From Legionellaceae bacterium (GTDB taxonomy: Bacteria; Pseudomonadota; Gammaproteobacteria; Legionellales; Legionellaceae), in the NCBI GenBank assembly GCA_030696305.1, contig JAUYSP010000042.1:1-64000 (forward strand): a stretch of DNA of 64,000 nucleotides, given 5' to 3'. Below, piece by piece: positions 1 through 7,793 of this stretch. The notes beneath the pieces were generated by a model, which had not been told where the DNA came from, did no database searches, and was given only the letters and a program-made list of their open reading frames with translations. The translations under genes were made by a program, and so were the position numbers. Each line of letters begins with the position of its first letter. Positions within the stretch are counted from its first letter, which is position 1.

Positions 1-85
1 GGTTGGACCTCAACAATTCCTTTGTGGACAGATTATACATAATGCTAATCGATGACAAGAAAAGCAAGGTATGAAACTTCACTAT

Positions 86-103
86 GTTGGGCCAAGGCCC
101 AAC
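86..103. repeat. Short perfect hairpin near left edge
   Basis: GTTGGGCC-AA-GGCCCAAC forms an 8-bp perfect stem with a 2-nt loop. The first bases of the window (GTTGGACCTCAAC from position 2) look like a degenerate relative. It lies in the gene-free stretch upstream of wrbA and resembles a REP-like dispersed palindrome rather than a terminator, since no T-run follows. The rest of bases 1-217 shows nothing I can name. Confidence 0.5.
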
Positions 104-217
104 CTACATCTTATTGATCAAATTTTGATGCGACAACCGTGCCAAGCGCAACAACATACCTAGTCTAATAATATTAAATCTGCTATCTTATTCTTTAAAA
201 AAAGAATGGAGATATTC

Positions 218-817
218 ATGGCAAAAGTGCTGGTATTATATTATTCAAGTTACGGTCATGTAGAAACAATGGCAAACGCGGTATTGAAAGGAGCATTGGA
301 AATCAAGGGCACTACTGTCGGTTTAAAGCGCGTACCAGAAACCATGCCAGACGACATTGCTAAAAAGGCGGGCGTTAAAACCAATCAAACCGCTAGTATT
401 GCCAAACCCTCTGATCTCGTTGATTACGATGCAATTATTTTTGGTACACCGACTCGTTTTGGGAATATGGCAGCGCAAATGCGTAATTTCTTAGATCAAA
501 CGGGGGGCATCTGGGTCAAAGGTGAATTGATCGGAAAAATAGGCAGTGTCTTTACGTCTACCGGTACAGGTGGCGGTAATGAAACGACGATCACGTCATT
601 TTGGAACACGTTAATCCATCACGGCATGGTGTTAGTCGGTGTCCCCTACTCTGAAAAAGGAATCACCGACATTAGCGAAGTACGAGGTGGCTCACCTTAT
701 GGAGCCGGTACCATAGCTGGAGCCGATGGCAGCCGAAAGCCCTCTGCACTTGAATTGCAAATTGCTCAGGCTCAGGGGAAACATGTGGCTGAGATTGCTA
801 AGCGCATGTTTGGGTGA
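218..817 (+). CDS. wrbA: NAD(P)H:quinone oxidoreductase WrbA
   Basis: Flavodoxin-like FMN enzyme that reduces quinones by two electrons, thought to limit oxidative stress; cytoplasmic. The 199-aa protein has the family N-terminus [14 protein letters not shown] (FMN phosphate loop), then [23 protein letters not shown], the [11 protein letters not shown] segment and a late [12 protein letters not shown] loop, all WrbA hallmarks. Length matches the family (about 198 aa). An in-frame ATG lies four codons upstream at 206, but the ATG at 218 gives the canonical N-terminus and has GGAG at 208-211 as ribosome site. It converges with the 478-aa gene, 16 nt away. Ordinary and complete. Confidence 0.96.
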   Translation: MAKVLVLYYSSYGHVETMANAVLKGALEIKGTTVGLKRVPETMPDDIAKKAGVKTNQTASIAKPSDLVDYDAIIFGTPTRFGNMAAQMRNFLDQTGGIWVKGELIGKIGSVFTSTGTGGGNETTITSFWNTLIHHGMVLVGVPYSEKGITDISEVRGGSPYGAGTIAGADGSRKPSALELQIAQAQGKHVAEIAKRMFG

Positions 818-833
818 GTGAGACAAAGCAACA

Positions 834-2270
834 CTACCATCCCATACCCCAATTACTCTTAGGTGGCTCGGGCATTTGGTCGTAGTCAACTTCTTTGTTT
901 TCACCACCTGGCATACACTGTCCAAGATACGTTTCTAATCCAGTCTTAGAGCTATTTATATTTTCTAGGCTATACTCTGACTTCTTTAAATTCTCTATCG
1001 CATCTTTCAATGTCACTTTTTGTCCAAAAAGTTGACCACTTAAATTTATAACCGCAACATGCTTCAATTGGCTAGTAATCTCATTAACATCAAGAAAAAC
1101 TGACTGATTGTGAGTAAAAAAATCTTTGTTGTCTGATGGATATGTAATCAATTTTAGTTTTTCCTCCAGACGCTCTAAAAGAGCTTTACTGTCACCTTTT
1201 ACGTTTGGATTCAGTTTTAACGACTGAATATAATCATATAAAGTAGACATATTAGATTGAGCGGAAGATTGACTCTTAACTGGTTCCAATATAGGATCAA
1301 TTTCTTGATTAGCTCCCAACTTAGTCAACTTTGCCATATGCCCAGATGTTTCATACAACTTCCCTGCTTGCAAGCTAATTAATATTAAATCAGCTTGTTG
1401 TAATTGTTTGAGAAAGCGGGTTTTATTTGTGTCTGATTTATGTATCTCTAGCTCGCTTTTAATCAATGATTGTCGATTTGCTACTGGCTTTTTTACAGCT
1501 TCTTTAAAAGGAGCTACATTAAATAAAGCTACTGCTGGAGACACTTTAGAATAGGTAGCTTGGGTTGCATTATCAGTAGATGACGGCTTTTTACCAAGAA
1601 GAGAACTTAATCCATCAGCAATATACTGCAAAAATGCTAAAGCACCAAAATTTAATTCTCCCTTGGATTGTTTCAAATCATCATTAAATGATATTACTCC
1701 TGGAGCAAGACCAATCGCACAGATTTTGGAGAAGATTCTTTTAAGATCCTTATCCTGAATTTTATTGCGGATGGACTGCATGACTGTGATGTTTATCGGC
1801 CCTTCTGATTCTAACAATCTTTTCAGCTGATTCAATTGATTTACATTTTTGCATAAACCACTTTCTTCATATTTTTTAACTTCTTCCAACAGAGTTTTTC
1901 GCGATTTATCTTTTTGATTTAAGTCAATAGAATAAGTCCCATTCAATACCTCATCGTAATTATTAATTCTTTCACAAACTTCCGCAAGCTCATCCTCAGC
2001 AGGGTTAAATAGCGAGCTAAACCAATTCCAAGCTGAAGAAGTACTAATTTTGCTTGGTAACAAACCAGGAAGCATATCAACATATTGTTGACGTTCTTTT
2101 AAAATTTGAAGAACTGGTTCTTGTTGTGCATTAATGGTTAATTTTCGTCTCTTCGTATTTACTACCGTATCACTATTTAAAACAGAGTAAACCTTTTCTG
2201 CATCCGATTTATCTTTCAGACCTGTGTTTCGGATTGCTGTCCTGAGCACTTCACCTTTCAACTGTGCCAT
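834..2270 (-). CDS. Hypothetical 478-aa helical protein, effector-like
   Basis: I do not recognise a family. The protein begins MAQLKGEVLRTAIRN after a good ribosome site (GAGGTG just upstream of the ATG). It has no signal peptide and no convincing membrane segment, and is rich in Lys, Leu, Ser and Gln with several probable amphipathic helices. Near residues 79-92 is an aromatic patch, AWNWFSSLFNPAEDE, that resembles a patch in the 919-aa collagen-like protein. The C-terminus is short and polar, ending PKSNWGMGW. It stands alone between wrbA (convergent) and a small gene. Length, lack of enzyme motifs and setting would fit a secreted effector of a host-associated bacterium, but that is inference. 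Confidence 0.7.
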   Translation of the reverse strand: MAQLKGEVLRTAIRNTGLKDKSDAEKVYSVLNSDTVVNTKRRKLTINAQQEPVLQILKERQQYVDMLPGLLPSKISTSSAWNWFSSLFNPAEDELAEVCERINNYDEVLNGTYSIDLNQKDKSRKTLLEEVKKYEESGLCKNVNQLNQLKRLLESEGPINITVMQSIRNKIQDKDLKRIFSKICAIGLAPGVISFNDDLKQSKGELNFGALAFLQYIADGLSSLLGKKPSSTDNATQATYSKVSPAVALFNVAPFKEAVKKPVANRQSLIKSELEIHKSDTNKTRFLKQLQQADLILISLQAGKLYETSGHMAKLTKLGANQEIDPILEPVKSQSSAQSNMSTLYDYIQSLKLNPNVKGDSKALLERLEEKLKLITYPSDNKDFFTHNQSVFLDVNEITSQLKHVAVINLSGQLFGQKVTLKDAIENLKKSEYSLENINSSKTGLETYLGQCMPGGENKEVDYDQMPEPPKSNWGMGW

Positions 2271-2351
2271 GATAACACCTCATCATAATTAACTTCTTGA
2301 TATCATTCTACACCAAATAATCAAATTATTCAAATAAAGAACAAAAAGAAC

Positions 2352-2392
2352 AAAAAAAACAACCCGGCATCGGCTAAAGCCAATCCGGGTTA
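2352..2392 (-). terminator. Rho-independent terminator of the 46-aa gene
   Basis: Read on the minus strand, AACCCGG at 2392-2386 pairs with CCGGGTT at 2367-2361, with a nested GGC/GCC pair. A run of eight T follows (A-run at 2352-2359 on the plus strand). It lies just past the stop of the minus-strand small gene at 2413, the right place and orientation. Confidence 0.85.
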
Positions 2393-2412
2393 AACTAAGC
2401 TTAACCTACTAA

Positions 2413-2553
2413 TTATTTCTTAGTAGGAGCTGTATGTTTATCTTTGCCACAGGAAGAAATCTTAGAACCAGATTTTTTATCTGTAGCTTTATGGCTTAAT
2501 TCGTGGCCATGTTTGTTGCCTGTTCCCCAAGCATTATGTTTTTGTTCAGTCAT
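2413..2553 (-). CDS. Small basic His/Lys-rich protein, 46 aa
   Basis: A 46-codon gene starting MTEQKHNAWGTGNKHGHELS and ending APTKK. The ribosome site is strong (AAAGGAG, 8 nt before the ATG) and a clear terminator follows at 2352-2392, so it is very probably a real expression unit despite its size. The product is hydrophilic and rich in Lys, His, Gly and Ser, with one Cys and no membrane segment. I cannot assign a function. Small basic hydrophilic proteins of this kind are often stress- or nucleic-acid-associated, but nothing here proves that. A palindromic mobile element begins 28 nt upstream of the start and may have displaced or supplied its promoter. Confidence 0.75.
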   Translation of the reverse strand: MTEQKHNAWGTGNKHGHELSHKATDKKSGSKISSCGKDKHTAPTKK

Positions 2554-2581
2554 GATAATTACTCCTTTAATTAAACTTCAC

Positions 2582-2776
2582 TAGGGTCTGTTGACAATTC
2601 ATTTCCAGAAGGCCTACTTCCCGCGGCTTGTCCGCGGGATCTAGTTCGATCTTTAGCTGTGCAATAGAATTGTAGATTGTGCAATATCCCTGGATCCCGC
2701 GGACAAGCCGCGGGACGTCGAAATATACAAGCCGCGGGAAGTAGGCCTTCTGGAAATGAATTGTCAAAAGCCCTTA
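2582..2776. mobile_element. Palindromic mini-element, copy 1 (flipped core)
   Basis: Non-coding MITE-like element of about 195 bp. It begins TAGGGTCTGTTGACAATTCAT and ends with a degenerate ATGAATTGTCAA...CCCTTA. Bases 2591-2631 and 2727-2767 form a perfect 41-bp inverted repeat. Inside, a second 15-bp inverted repeat (2627-2641 and 2693-2707, CTTGTCCGCGGGATC and its complement) brackets a core at 2642-2692. Compared with copies at 9478 and 22251, the core reads in the opposite orientation while the left arm does not. No transposase is encoded, so mobilisation in trans would be needed. Confidence 0.85.
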
Positions 2777-2846
2777 CATTCAGTCTAGACCACAACACTA
2801 AATAATACAAATTATGGGCAATAAGTAGATTAAATGAATATAAAAC

Positions 2847-2874
2847 TTGGAATTACCACATTACGTATTATACT
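2847..2874 (+). promoter_or_regulatory. Predicted sigma70 promoter of MMPL gene
   Basis: TTGGAA at 2847-2852 and TATACT at 2869-2874, spaced by 16 nt. It would start transcription near 2881, about 33 nt before the ATG of the MMPL gene. Prediction from consensus match only. Confidence 0.5.
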
Positions 2875-2913
2875 AAAAAAAGAAGGACAACATACCAATA
2901 AGGATTTCACATT

Positions 2914-5145
2914 ATGCAATCCAAACGATTCTTTCGATTAGGACAATGGGTATATCAATTCCGCATAGCCATCATTGTCATTTGGAGTATTGCTATATTA
3001 GGATGTATCCCTTTTATATCCGATATTATTAGCCCCTTTCAATCCACCGGATTTGTCGCCACCGGATCCAAAAGCGATCTTGCAGATAGTTTTATTAATA
3101 AAGAACTGGGTTATGGACATAATCAATTTATTATCATGTATCACAGTAAAACATTGGAGGCAGATGATCCAGCGTATCAACGCAATATTAAGCAATCATT
3201 AGCTGATTTAAAAAATTTTCCTATCCCACACGAAATTTTATTACCTAAAGATAATGACAAACAAATATCCAAAGATAAACATACCGCTTATGCCGTGGTA
3301 TTGTTTAAAACCCCAGAAACAATTAATCATGAGCTCATTGATCTATTTCAAGCGTCGATTAAGACACCACAAAATATGACAGTTCAATTGGGTGGCGAGC
3401 CCATTTTTGTTGAGCATATTAATGAACAAACCCAACGTGATTTATTTAAAGCAGATATGATTGCTATTCCTGTCACTATTATCACCTTACTATTTATTTT
3501 TGGAACGGTCGTTGCTTCGATCGTCCCGTTGTTTTTAGGGGGTGGCTGTGCGTTGCTGATTTTATCGATGTTATATGGATTAGGTCATTTATTTACCTTG
3601 TCTATTTTTACTTTAAATATCGCCTTATTGCTAGGCTTGTGTCTCAGTCTTGATTATTCGCTTTTTGTCATTTATCGCTTTCGAGACGAATTAGCTCATC
3701 ACGATTCGGTTGAATCTGCCGTTGCTAAAACCATCGCCACTGCGGGTAAAGCGGTTTTCTTTAGTGGTATAGCTGTGTTTATTAGCTTGAGCGCCCTGTT
3801 GTTTTTCCCTGTAAATATTTTATTTTCAATCGGTGTAGGGGGACTAGTGGCGGTACTTATTGCCGTCAGTGTGGCAATCACCTTATTACCAGCTATTTTG
3901 TGTGTTTTAAATTATAAAATTAATGCATGGCCGGTCAGAAAAATAAAAGTTGTGTCAGATAATCCGAATGCAGTGGATACTCAAAACCCGTGGTATAAGA
4001 TTGCTTATACTGTGGTAAAACGACCTATCCTATTTTCATTATCTACTTTAATATTCTTATTGGTTTTGGGTTATACAGTAATCAATGTGAAAGTGGGAAT
4101 TTCTGATTTTCATGTGTTACCAGATCACTCAGAAAATCAGATTTTTTTCGATACGTATAAAAAGAATTTTTTTGAGCACGAATTAAGCCCTATACAGCTA
4201 CTCATCAAGACTGATGAGGGTAAGATGCTTACCAAACAAAATATTTCTAAGTTATATAATTTTGTTGAAAAATTAAAAGACAATCCATCAATAAAAGACG
4301 TGAATAGTATTGTGTCGATTGATAAAAAATTAAAGAAAGCACAATATCAGGCGATGTACCAAGTAAAAAAATCAGATCGTGAACCCCCAATCCAATTGCT
4401 TTTAAATAGAACAACAAAAAACAACTTCACCGTGATTGATGTTGTCAGCAAATATCCGCCCGATTCAACTCAAACCGAAGAGCTCATTAATCAACTTTAT
4501 AAAATGGAACCTGCTAAAGGTCTATCGATGCAATTAACGGGTATGCCGGTAATTAATATGGATGTGTTAAACAGCGTAAAACAAGTTGTGCCGTATACCA
4601 TTGCATGGATCATGATATTAACCTATTTCATTTTAATGTTGTTATTACGCTCTCTGTTTTTACCCTTTAAAGCAATTTTTATGAATATTTTAAGTCTATG
4701 CGCTAGTTATGGCGTTTTGGTTTTTATCTTTCAAGAAGGTCATTTTCACGAGTTATTGCATTTCAAACCCCAAGGGATGTTAGATATAAGCTTAATTATT
4801 ATTATATTTTGTGCTCTTTTTGGTTTTTCTATGGATTATGAGGTCTTCCTTCTCACTCGTATGCATGAAGCCTACGAAACAACGAAAAATAACGAAAAAA
4901 GTATTATTTTTGGGATTGTAAAAAGCAGTCGTATTATTACCAGCGCCGCATTAATCGTAATTGTTTTATGTGGTTCTTTCATGGTTGCGGATGTGCTGAT
5001 GGTCAAAGAATTTGGTTTAGGCATTGCGGTAGCAATTTTCGTCGATGCGTTCATCATCCGAACCCTCTTAGTGCCTGCAACTATGGCATTAGTTAAAGAG
5101 TGGAACTGGTATTTACCCAAATGGATGGAAAAATATTTACCTTAA
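2914..5145 (+). CDS. MMPL/RND-family inner-membrane transporter
   Basis: Large inner-membrane transporter of the MMPL branch of the RND superfamily, proton-driven and commonly exporting lipids or hydrophobic compounds; substrate unknown here. The 743-aa protein has the family's twofold layout: one N-terminal membrane helix (about residues 14-35), a periplasmic domain, a helix bundle, then a repeat of the pattern. Both repeats keep the Asp-Tyr pair of the proton relay: D247-Y248 in LSLDYSLFVIYRFRDE and D641-Y642 in FSMDYEVFLLTRMHEA. The start at 2914 has AAGGA upstream and a promoter at 2847. It is a single-gene unit with no periplasmic adaptor gene nearby, closer to YdfJ-type than to HAE-type pumps. 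Confidence 0.9.
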   Translation: MQSKRFFRLGQWVYQFRIAIIVIWSIAILGCIPFISDIISPFQSTGFVATGSKSDLADSFINKELGYGHNQFIIMYHSKTLEADDPAYQRNIKQSLADLKNFPIPHEILLPKDNDKQISKDKHTAYAVVLFKTPETINHELIDLFQASIKTPQNMTVQLGGEPIFVEHINEQTQRDLFKADMIAIPVTIITLLFIFGTVVASIVPLFLGGGCALLILSMLYGLGHLFTLSIFTLNIALLLGLCLSLDYSLFVIYRFRDELAHHDSVESAVAKTIATAGKAVFFSGIAVFISLSALLFFPVNILFSIGVGGLVAVLIAVSVAITLLPAILCVLNYKINAWPVRKIKVVSDNPNAVDTQNPWYKIAYTVVKRPILFSLSTLIFLLVLGYTVINVKVGISDFHVLPDHSENQIFFDTYKKNFFEHELSPIQLLIKTDEGKMLTKQNISKLYNFVEKLKDNPSIKDVNSIVSIDKKLKKAQYQAMYQVKKSDREPPIQLLLNRTTKNNFTVIDVVSKYPPDSTQTEELINQLYKMEPAKGLSMQLTGMPVINMDVLNSVKQVVPYTIAWIMILTYFILMLLLRSLFLPFKAIFMNILSLCASYGVLVFIFQEGHFHELLHFKPQGMLDISLIIIIFCALFGFSMDYEVFLLTRMHEAYETTKNNEKSIIFGIVKSSRIITSAALIVIVLCGSFMVADVLMVKEFGLGIAVAIFVDAFIIRTLLVPATMALVKEWNWYLPKWMEKYLP

Positions 5146-5161
5146 GCGAAACAAATACAAC

Positions 5162-5824
5162 CTAAAACCGTAGTGCTAACTTACCAAAAAATGAATATAA
5201 AAATGGGATATAATCTTTTGCGGGATTAATTTCAGATTCACCATAACCAGCCGTGTAGTTAGTACCTATCTCTGCCATAATACGATCAGTTAGATTAACA
5301 TTTGCCCCGATAGTGAAAGTTGGCGATATGCGATAATCTGTATTGATTTCATCGGCACGCCATACACTAGCTACACCGGCACCTGAAAATACACGAATAG
5401 ATGTTTTGGGGATCACGAGCATTATTTTAGCAATAACCGAGGCAGTTTGCGTATTTGTATTTAGTTCTGTAAGCCCATCTTGTTCAAACGCAAACAGACT
5501 GTCTGCATCAAAAGTAACCACCGCTTTAGGAAAATACATGTAATTAGCTTCTATAGCAAAAAAGCGCGTAAGTTCGTACCCTGCTGATGCTCCCCATACA
5601 TTACCACCTTCTTCCACTGTAATCGGAGTCGATATGCTCATAGCTAAATTTTGGTTTGCAATAGATGGAACTAAGCCTTGCCAAGTAGTGGATCCATAAC
5701 CACCTACAACCCCAGCATAAAGTCGGTACTTAAAAATATCGTTTGACTGTGGAGCCGGTTGAGCATTGGATGCAAAGGCAAATCCACAACTAAGATAAAA
5801 ACCACATAATAATATTTTTCGCAT
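5162..5824 (-). CDS. Outer-membrane beta-barrel protein (OmpA-like fold)
   Basis: A 220-aa protein with a cleavable signal peptide (MRKILLCGFYLSCGFAFASNA, cleavage probably after residue 21). Alternating hydrophobic strands follow, including GAGVASVWR, YRISPTFTIGANVNL and MAEIGTNYTAGYG, and the C-terminus is LALRF with the terminal Phe recognised by the Bam machinery. The pattern fits a small eight-strand barrel of the OmpA/opacity type, such as those exposed at the surface of Legionella and Coxiella relatives. It has no peptidoglycan-binding domain. The ribosome site is weak. It is a single gene convergent with the MMPL gene; role unknown beyond surface exposure. Confidence 0.8.
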   Translation of the reverse strand: MRKILLCGFYLSCGFAFASNAQPAPQSNDIFKYRLYAGVVGGYGSTTWQGLVPSIANQNLAMSISTPITVEEGGNVWGASAGYELTRFFAIEANYMYFPKAVVTFDADSLFAFEQDGLTELNTNTQTASVIAKIMLVIPKTSIRVFSGAGVASVWRADEINTDYRISPTFTIGANVNLTDRIMAEIGTNYTAGYGESEINPAKDYIPFLYSFFGKLALRF

Positions 5825-5979
5825 TCAGAACATAACCGTTTTTAACTTTAAAAGCAGCATAATTAGAACTTAATACTTAATAGCCTAGTTATAGCACCGA
5901 ATTTAAAGTACTGATATTAACTTCACGCCAATTGATTTATGATTTCTGCGTGAAAGGCATCTTTACATATGTTGGTGTA

Positions 5980-6333
5980 TCAAGCGCAAGCAGCACCAGT
6001 TCCACTACATAATTCTGAACTTGAAGTAAGTCCACCAAAGCGGAAGCAGTTCCAATCGTCAATGCATTCTTGTGCAGATATATCATGTTGAAATTCGCAC
6101 GCTTTTTGCAATGAACCAAATGTAGTAATCATTCGTTTATACAATAATTCATGATTCATGCACATTCCTCTAGGCAAACCAGAAGAGATGCAATGACATT
6201 CAGCTGCTATTTTAAATGAGCTGCAAAAACCAGGCGCGCTAGGACGAGTTGCCGAAGGGCAAGAAGCAGCCTGAACAGTTAATGATAATGAAAAAATAAC
6301 ACTCGAAAGAAGTGTAATTTTAGTTTTATTCAT
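5980..6333 (-). CDS. Small Cys-rich exported protein, 117 aa
   Basis: The signal peptide MNKTKITLLSSVIFSLSLTVQA is followed by about 95 residues with ten cysteines, which suggests a disulphide-bonded periplasmic or secreted protein. Recognisable stretches are PGFCSSFKIAAECHC, GMCMNHELLYKRMI and CIDDWNCFRFGG. The ribosome site AAGGAT precedes the ATG at good spacing. I associate this type of sequence with uncharacterised exported proteins of Legionella-like bacteria, but I cannot name a family. It is one of several small Cys-bearing exported proteins in the window (also near 7.0, 33.0 and 40.3 kb). Confidence 0.75.
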   Translation of the reverse strand: MNKTKITLLSSVIFSLSLTVQAASCPSATRPSAPGFCSSFKIAAECHCISSGLPRGMCMNHELLYKRMITTFGSLQKACEFQHDISAQECIDDWNCFRFGGLTSSSELCSGTGAACA

Positions 6334-6544
6334 TATGAATAATCCTTACTAAACCATTGAAATGGTGTGTTAATTTGAACGACACACGGTTAGGTGCACA
6401 GAGCCTACAACGCTTACAATATATTATTCTAAAACATCACACAAGTAGATTTATAATCATCGTACATAACAAAAGCAATTTTCGTCATGTACGAGAAGAA
6501 GTCGCATCTAATGATGCACTAGTATTGAGGTTTGTAGTTAAAAT

Positions 6545-6844
6545 TTACTCATCAGTCAAGCGAAAATATTTTGTGCCAAAATAGCGTTGTAATTTTTTTC
6601 GAATTGTACCGCGGCTGATACCAAGCATTTTTGCTGCTTGTAATTGATTGCCTCTACGTTTTTCCATAACCGCTTGTAAAAGAGGTGGTTCTACTTCTGA
6701 CAAAATCATGTCATACAAATCATTAATAGATTTGTTTTTATTTTCTGCAAGAAAACGAGTAACTAGTCCGTAAACTAAATCTTGCAAACCTTGGTCTTGT
6801 TTTGTACTTTCAACAATCCCTTCTGCTTCAGTTACTGCCATCAT
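6545..6844 (-). CDS. Fis-family nucleoid/transcription regulator
   Basis: DNA-binding protein of the Fis family, 99 aa like E. coli Fis (98 aa). The C-terminal half carries the Fis helix-turn-helix: LLQAVMEKRRGNQLQAAKML followed by GISRGTIRKKLQRYF. The N-terminal half is divergent. The ATG at 6844 has AAGG 6 nt upstream; a TTG one codon earlier is less likely. E. coli fis sits behind dusB, whereas this gene stands alone with no dusB beside it, so it may be one of several Fis paralogues, as Legionella has. Likely role: global control of growth-phase or host-phase genes, inferred from the family. Confidence 0.85.
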   Translation of the reverse strand: MMAVTEAEGIVESTKQDQGLQDLVYGLVTRFLAENKNKSINDLYDMILSEVEPPLLQAVMEKRRGNQLQAAKMLGISRGTIRKKLQRYFGTKYFRLTDE

Positions 6845-6994
6845 CAATATCCTTATCTTAGTTAATAAATATTCGGCCTGCTTCCAGTGTAGTCATGCAA
6901 GCTTGATTTATTGTACATCAAGTATATTTGATAAGCTATAGGTTAGAATATGAATTTTAAGTAACTCACCAGATTCATGAACTAATTGATTACA

Positions 6995-7459
6995 TTAATT
7001 TTTACTCTGAACAGGTGGAATCGGCGGTATGCTGTCCATATCGCATTTACAGTCTGCCGTAGCATGAGGGGGTAATGGGACATCTGCAAACCACTTTGGG
7101 AAACAAACAGTTACATTCCATCCGGTAATGCCACTTTCGATGTTATCCGGCAATTTCCAGTAGCGTTGGGCAGGAAACGTTTTATTTTCATCACCGCTCC
7201 AAAATACCGGATTAAATTGAGCAACTAGTGCCAAGGTTTGCTTTTCCTTACATTCAAACTCTTGTCGCTCCCATAACTTACCTGCAGGAACCGTTATAGT
7301 GGTTGACTCAGCATTTGTTGATGCATCGCTGACCCGTACTATGAGATTGTAATCTTTCCAACAAGAGTCTTTCACCATAGTGATATAGCATGTAAAAGCA
7401 TGTGCTTGTACACAAAAACAATAACTTAGAATAATGTATTTACTGATCTGTTTGAGCAT
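6995..7459 (-). CDS. Exported periplasmic protein, 154 aa, unknown role
   Basis: The signal peptide (MLKQISKYIILSYCFCVQAHA) leads into a 130-residue domain with Cys at several positions: FTCYITMVKDSCWKDY, FECKEK, TVCFPKWF and DCKCDMDSIPP. The segment TTITVPAGKLWERQEF suggests beta-sandwich strands, and the tail is Pro-rich (IPPIPPVQSKN). The ATG at 7459 has AAGGA at good spacing; a TTG three codons upstream is less likely. I believe similar exported proteins occur in Legionella and Coxiella, but I know no function. It lies behind the Fis-type gene on the same strand, with about 150 nt between. Confidence 0.75.
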   Translation of the reverse strand: MLKQISKYIILSYCFCVQAHAFTCYITMVKDSCWKDYNLIVRVSDASTNAESTTITVPAGKLWERQEFECKEKQTLALVAQFNPVFWSGDENKTFPAQRYWKLPDNIESGITGWNVTVCFPKWFADVPLPPHATADCKCDMDSIPPIPPVQSKN

Positions 7460-7668
7460 TGAATTCAATCCTTGTAATAAATAGCTGCTACCATAAATTA
7501 TATAGGTCTAGTTCTAATATAGAAAGCGTATTCTAACTTTTACCCAAATAGCGTTAAATTCACCTCTGTTTTGATAAACAAAATTAAATTATCAGCCTAG
7601 CACAAGGAAATTTCACATATAATATTTTATTTCTCGATAATTACAGTATACTTTGCAGTTACAAGGTA

Positions 7669-7758
7669 GGAGAGGTGGCCGAGTGGCTGAAGGCGCACGC
7701 CTGGAAAGTGTGTATACGGTAAAACGTATCGAGGGTTCGAATCCCTCTCTCTCCGCCA
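7669..7758 (+). tRNA. tRNA-Ser (anticodon GGA)
   Basis: A complete 90-nt type II tRNA. The acceptor GGAGAGG pairs with TCTCTCC, followed by discriminator G and an encoded CCA. The D-arm reads GGCCGAGTGGCTGAAGGC, the anticodon loop CTGGAAA carries GGA (serine UCC/UCU), a long variable arm pairs TATACG with CGTATC, and the T-arm is GAGGGTTCGAATCCCTC. A TATAAT box at 7618-7623 lies upstream without a clear -35. The permease start lies 36 nt past the CCA, so the two may share a transcript. Confidence 0.97.
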
Positions 7759-7793
7759 ATTTTTTAGAATATATATACAACTTGAGATCACTA

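Noticed and set aside
2567-2810. Two overlapping minus-strand reading frames across mini-element copy 1
   Set aside because: They translate the palindromic arms, have no family features or good starts, and similar frames appear in the other copies simply because the element is palindromic.
7653-7793. Open reading frame extending upstream from the permease through tRNA-Ser
   Set aside because: The bases are those of a complete, well-folded tRNA with encoded CCA; the in-frame codons there are incidental.
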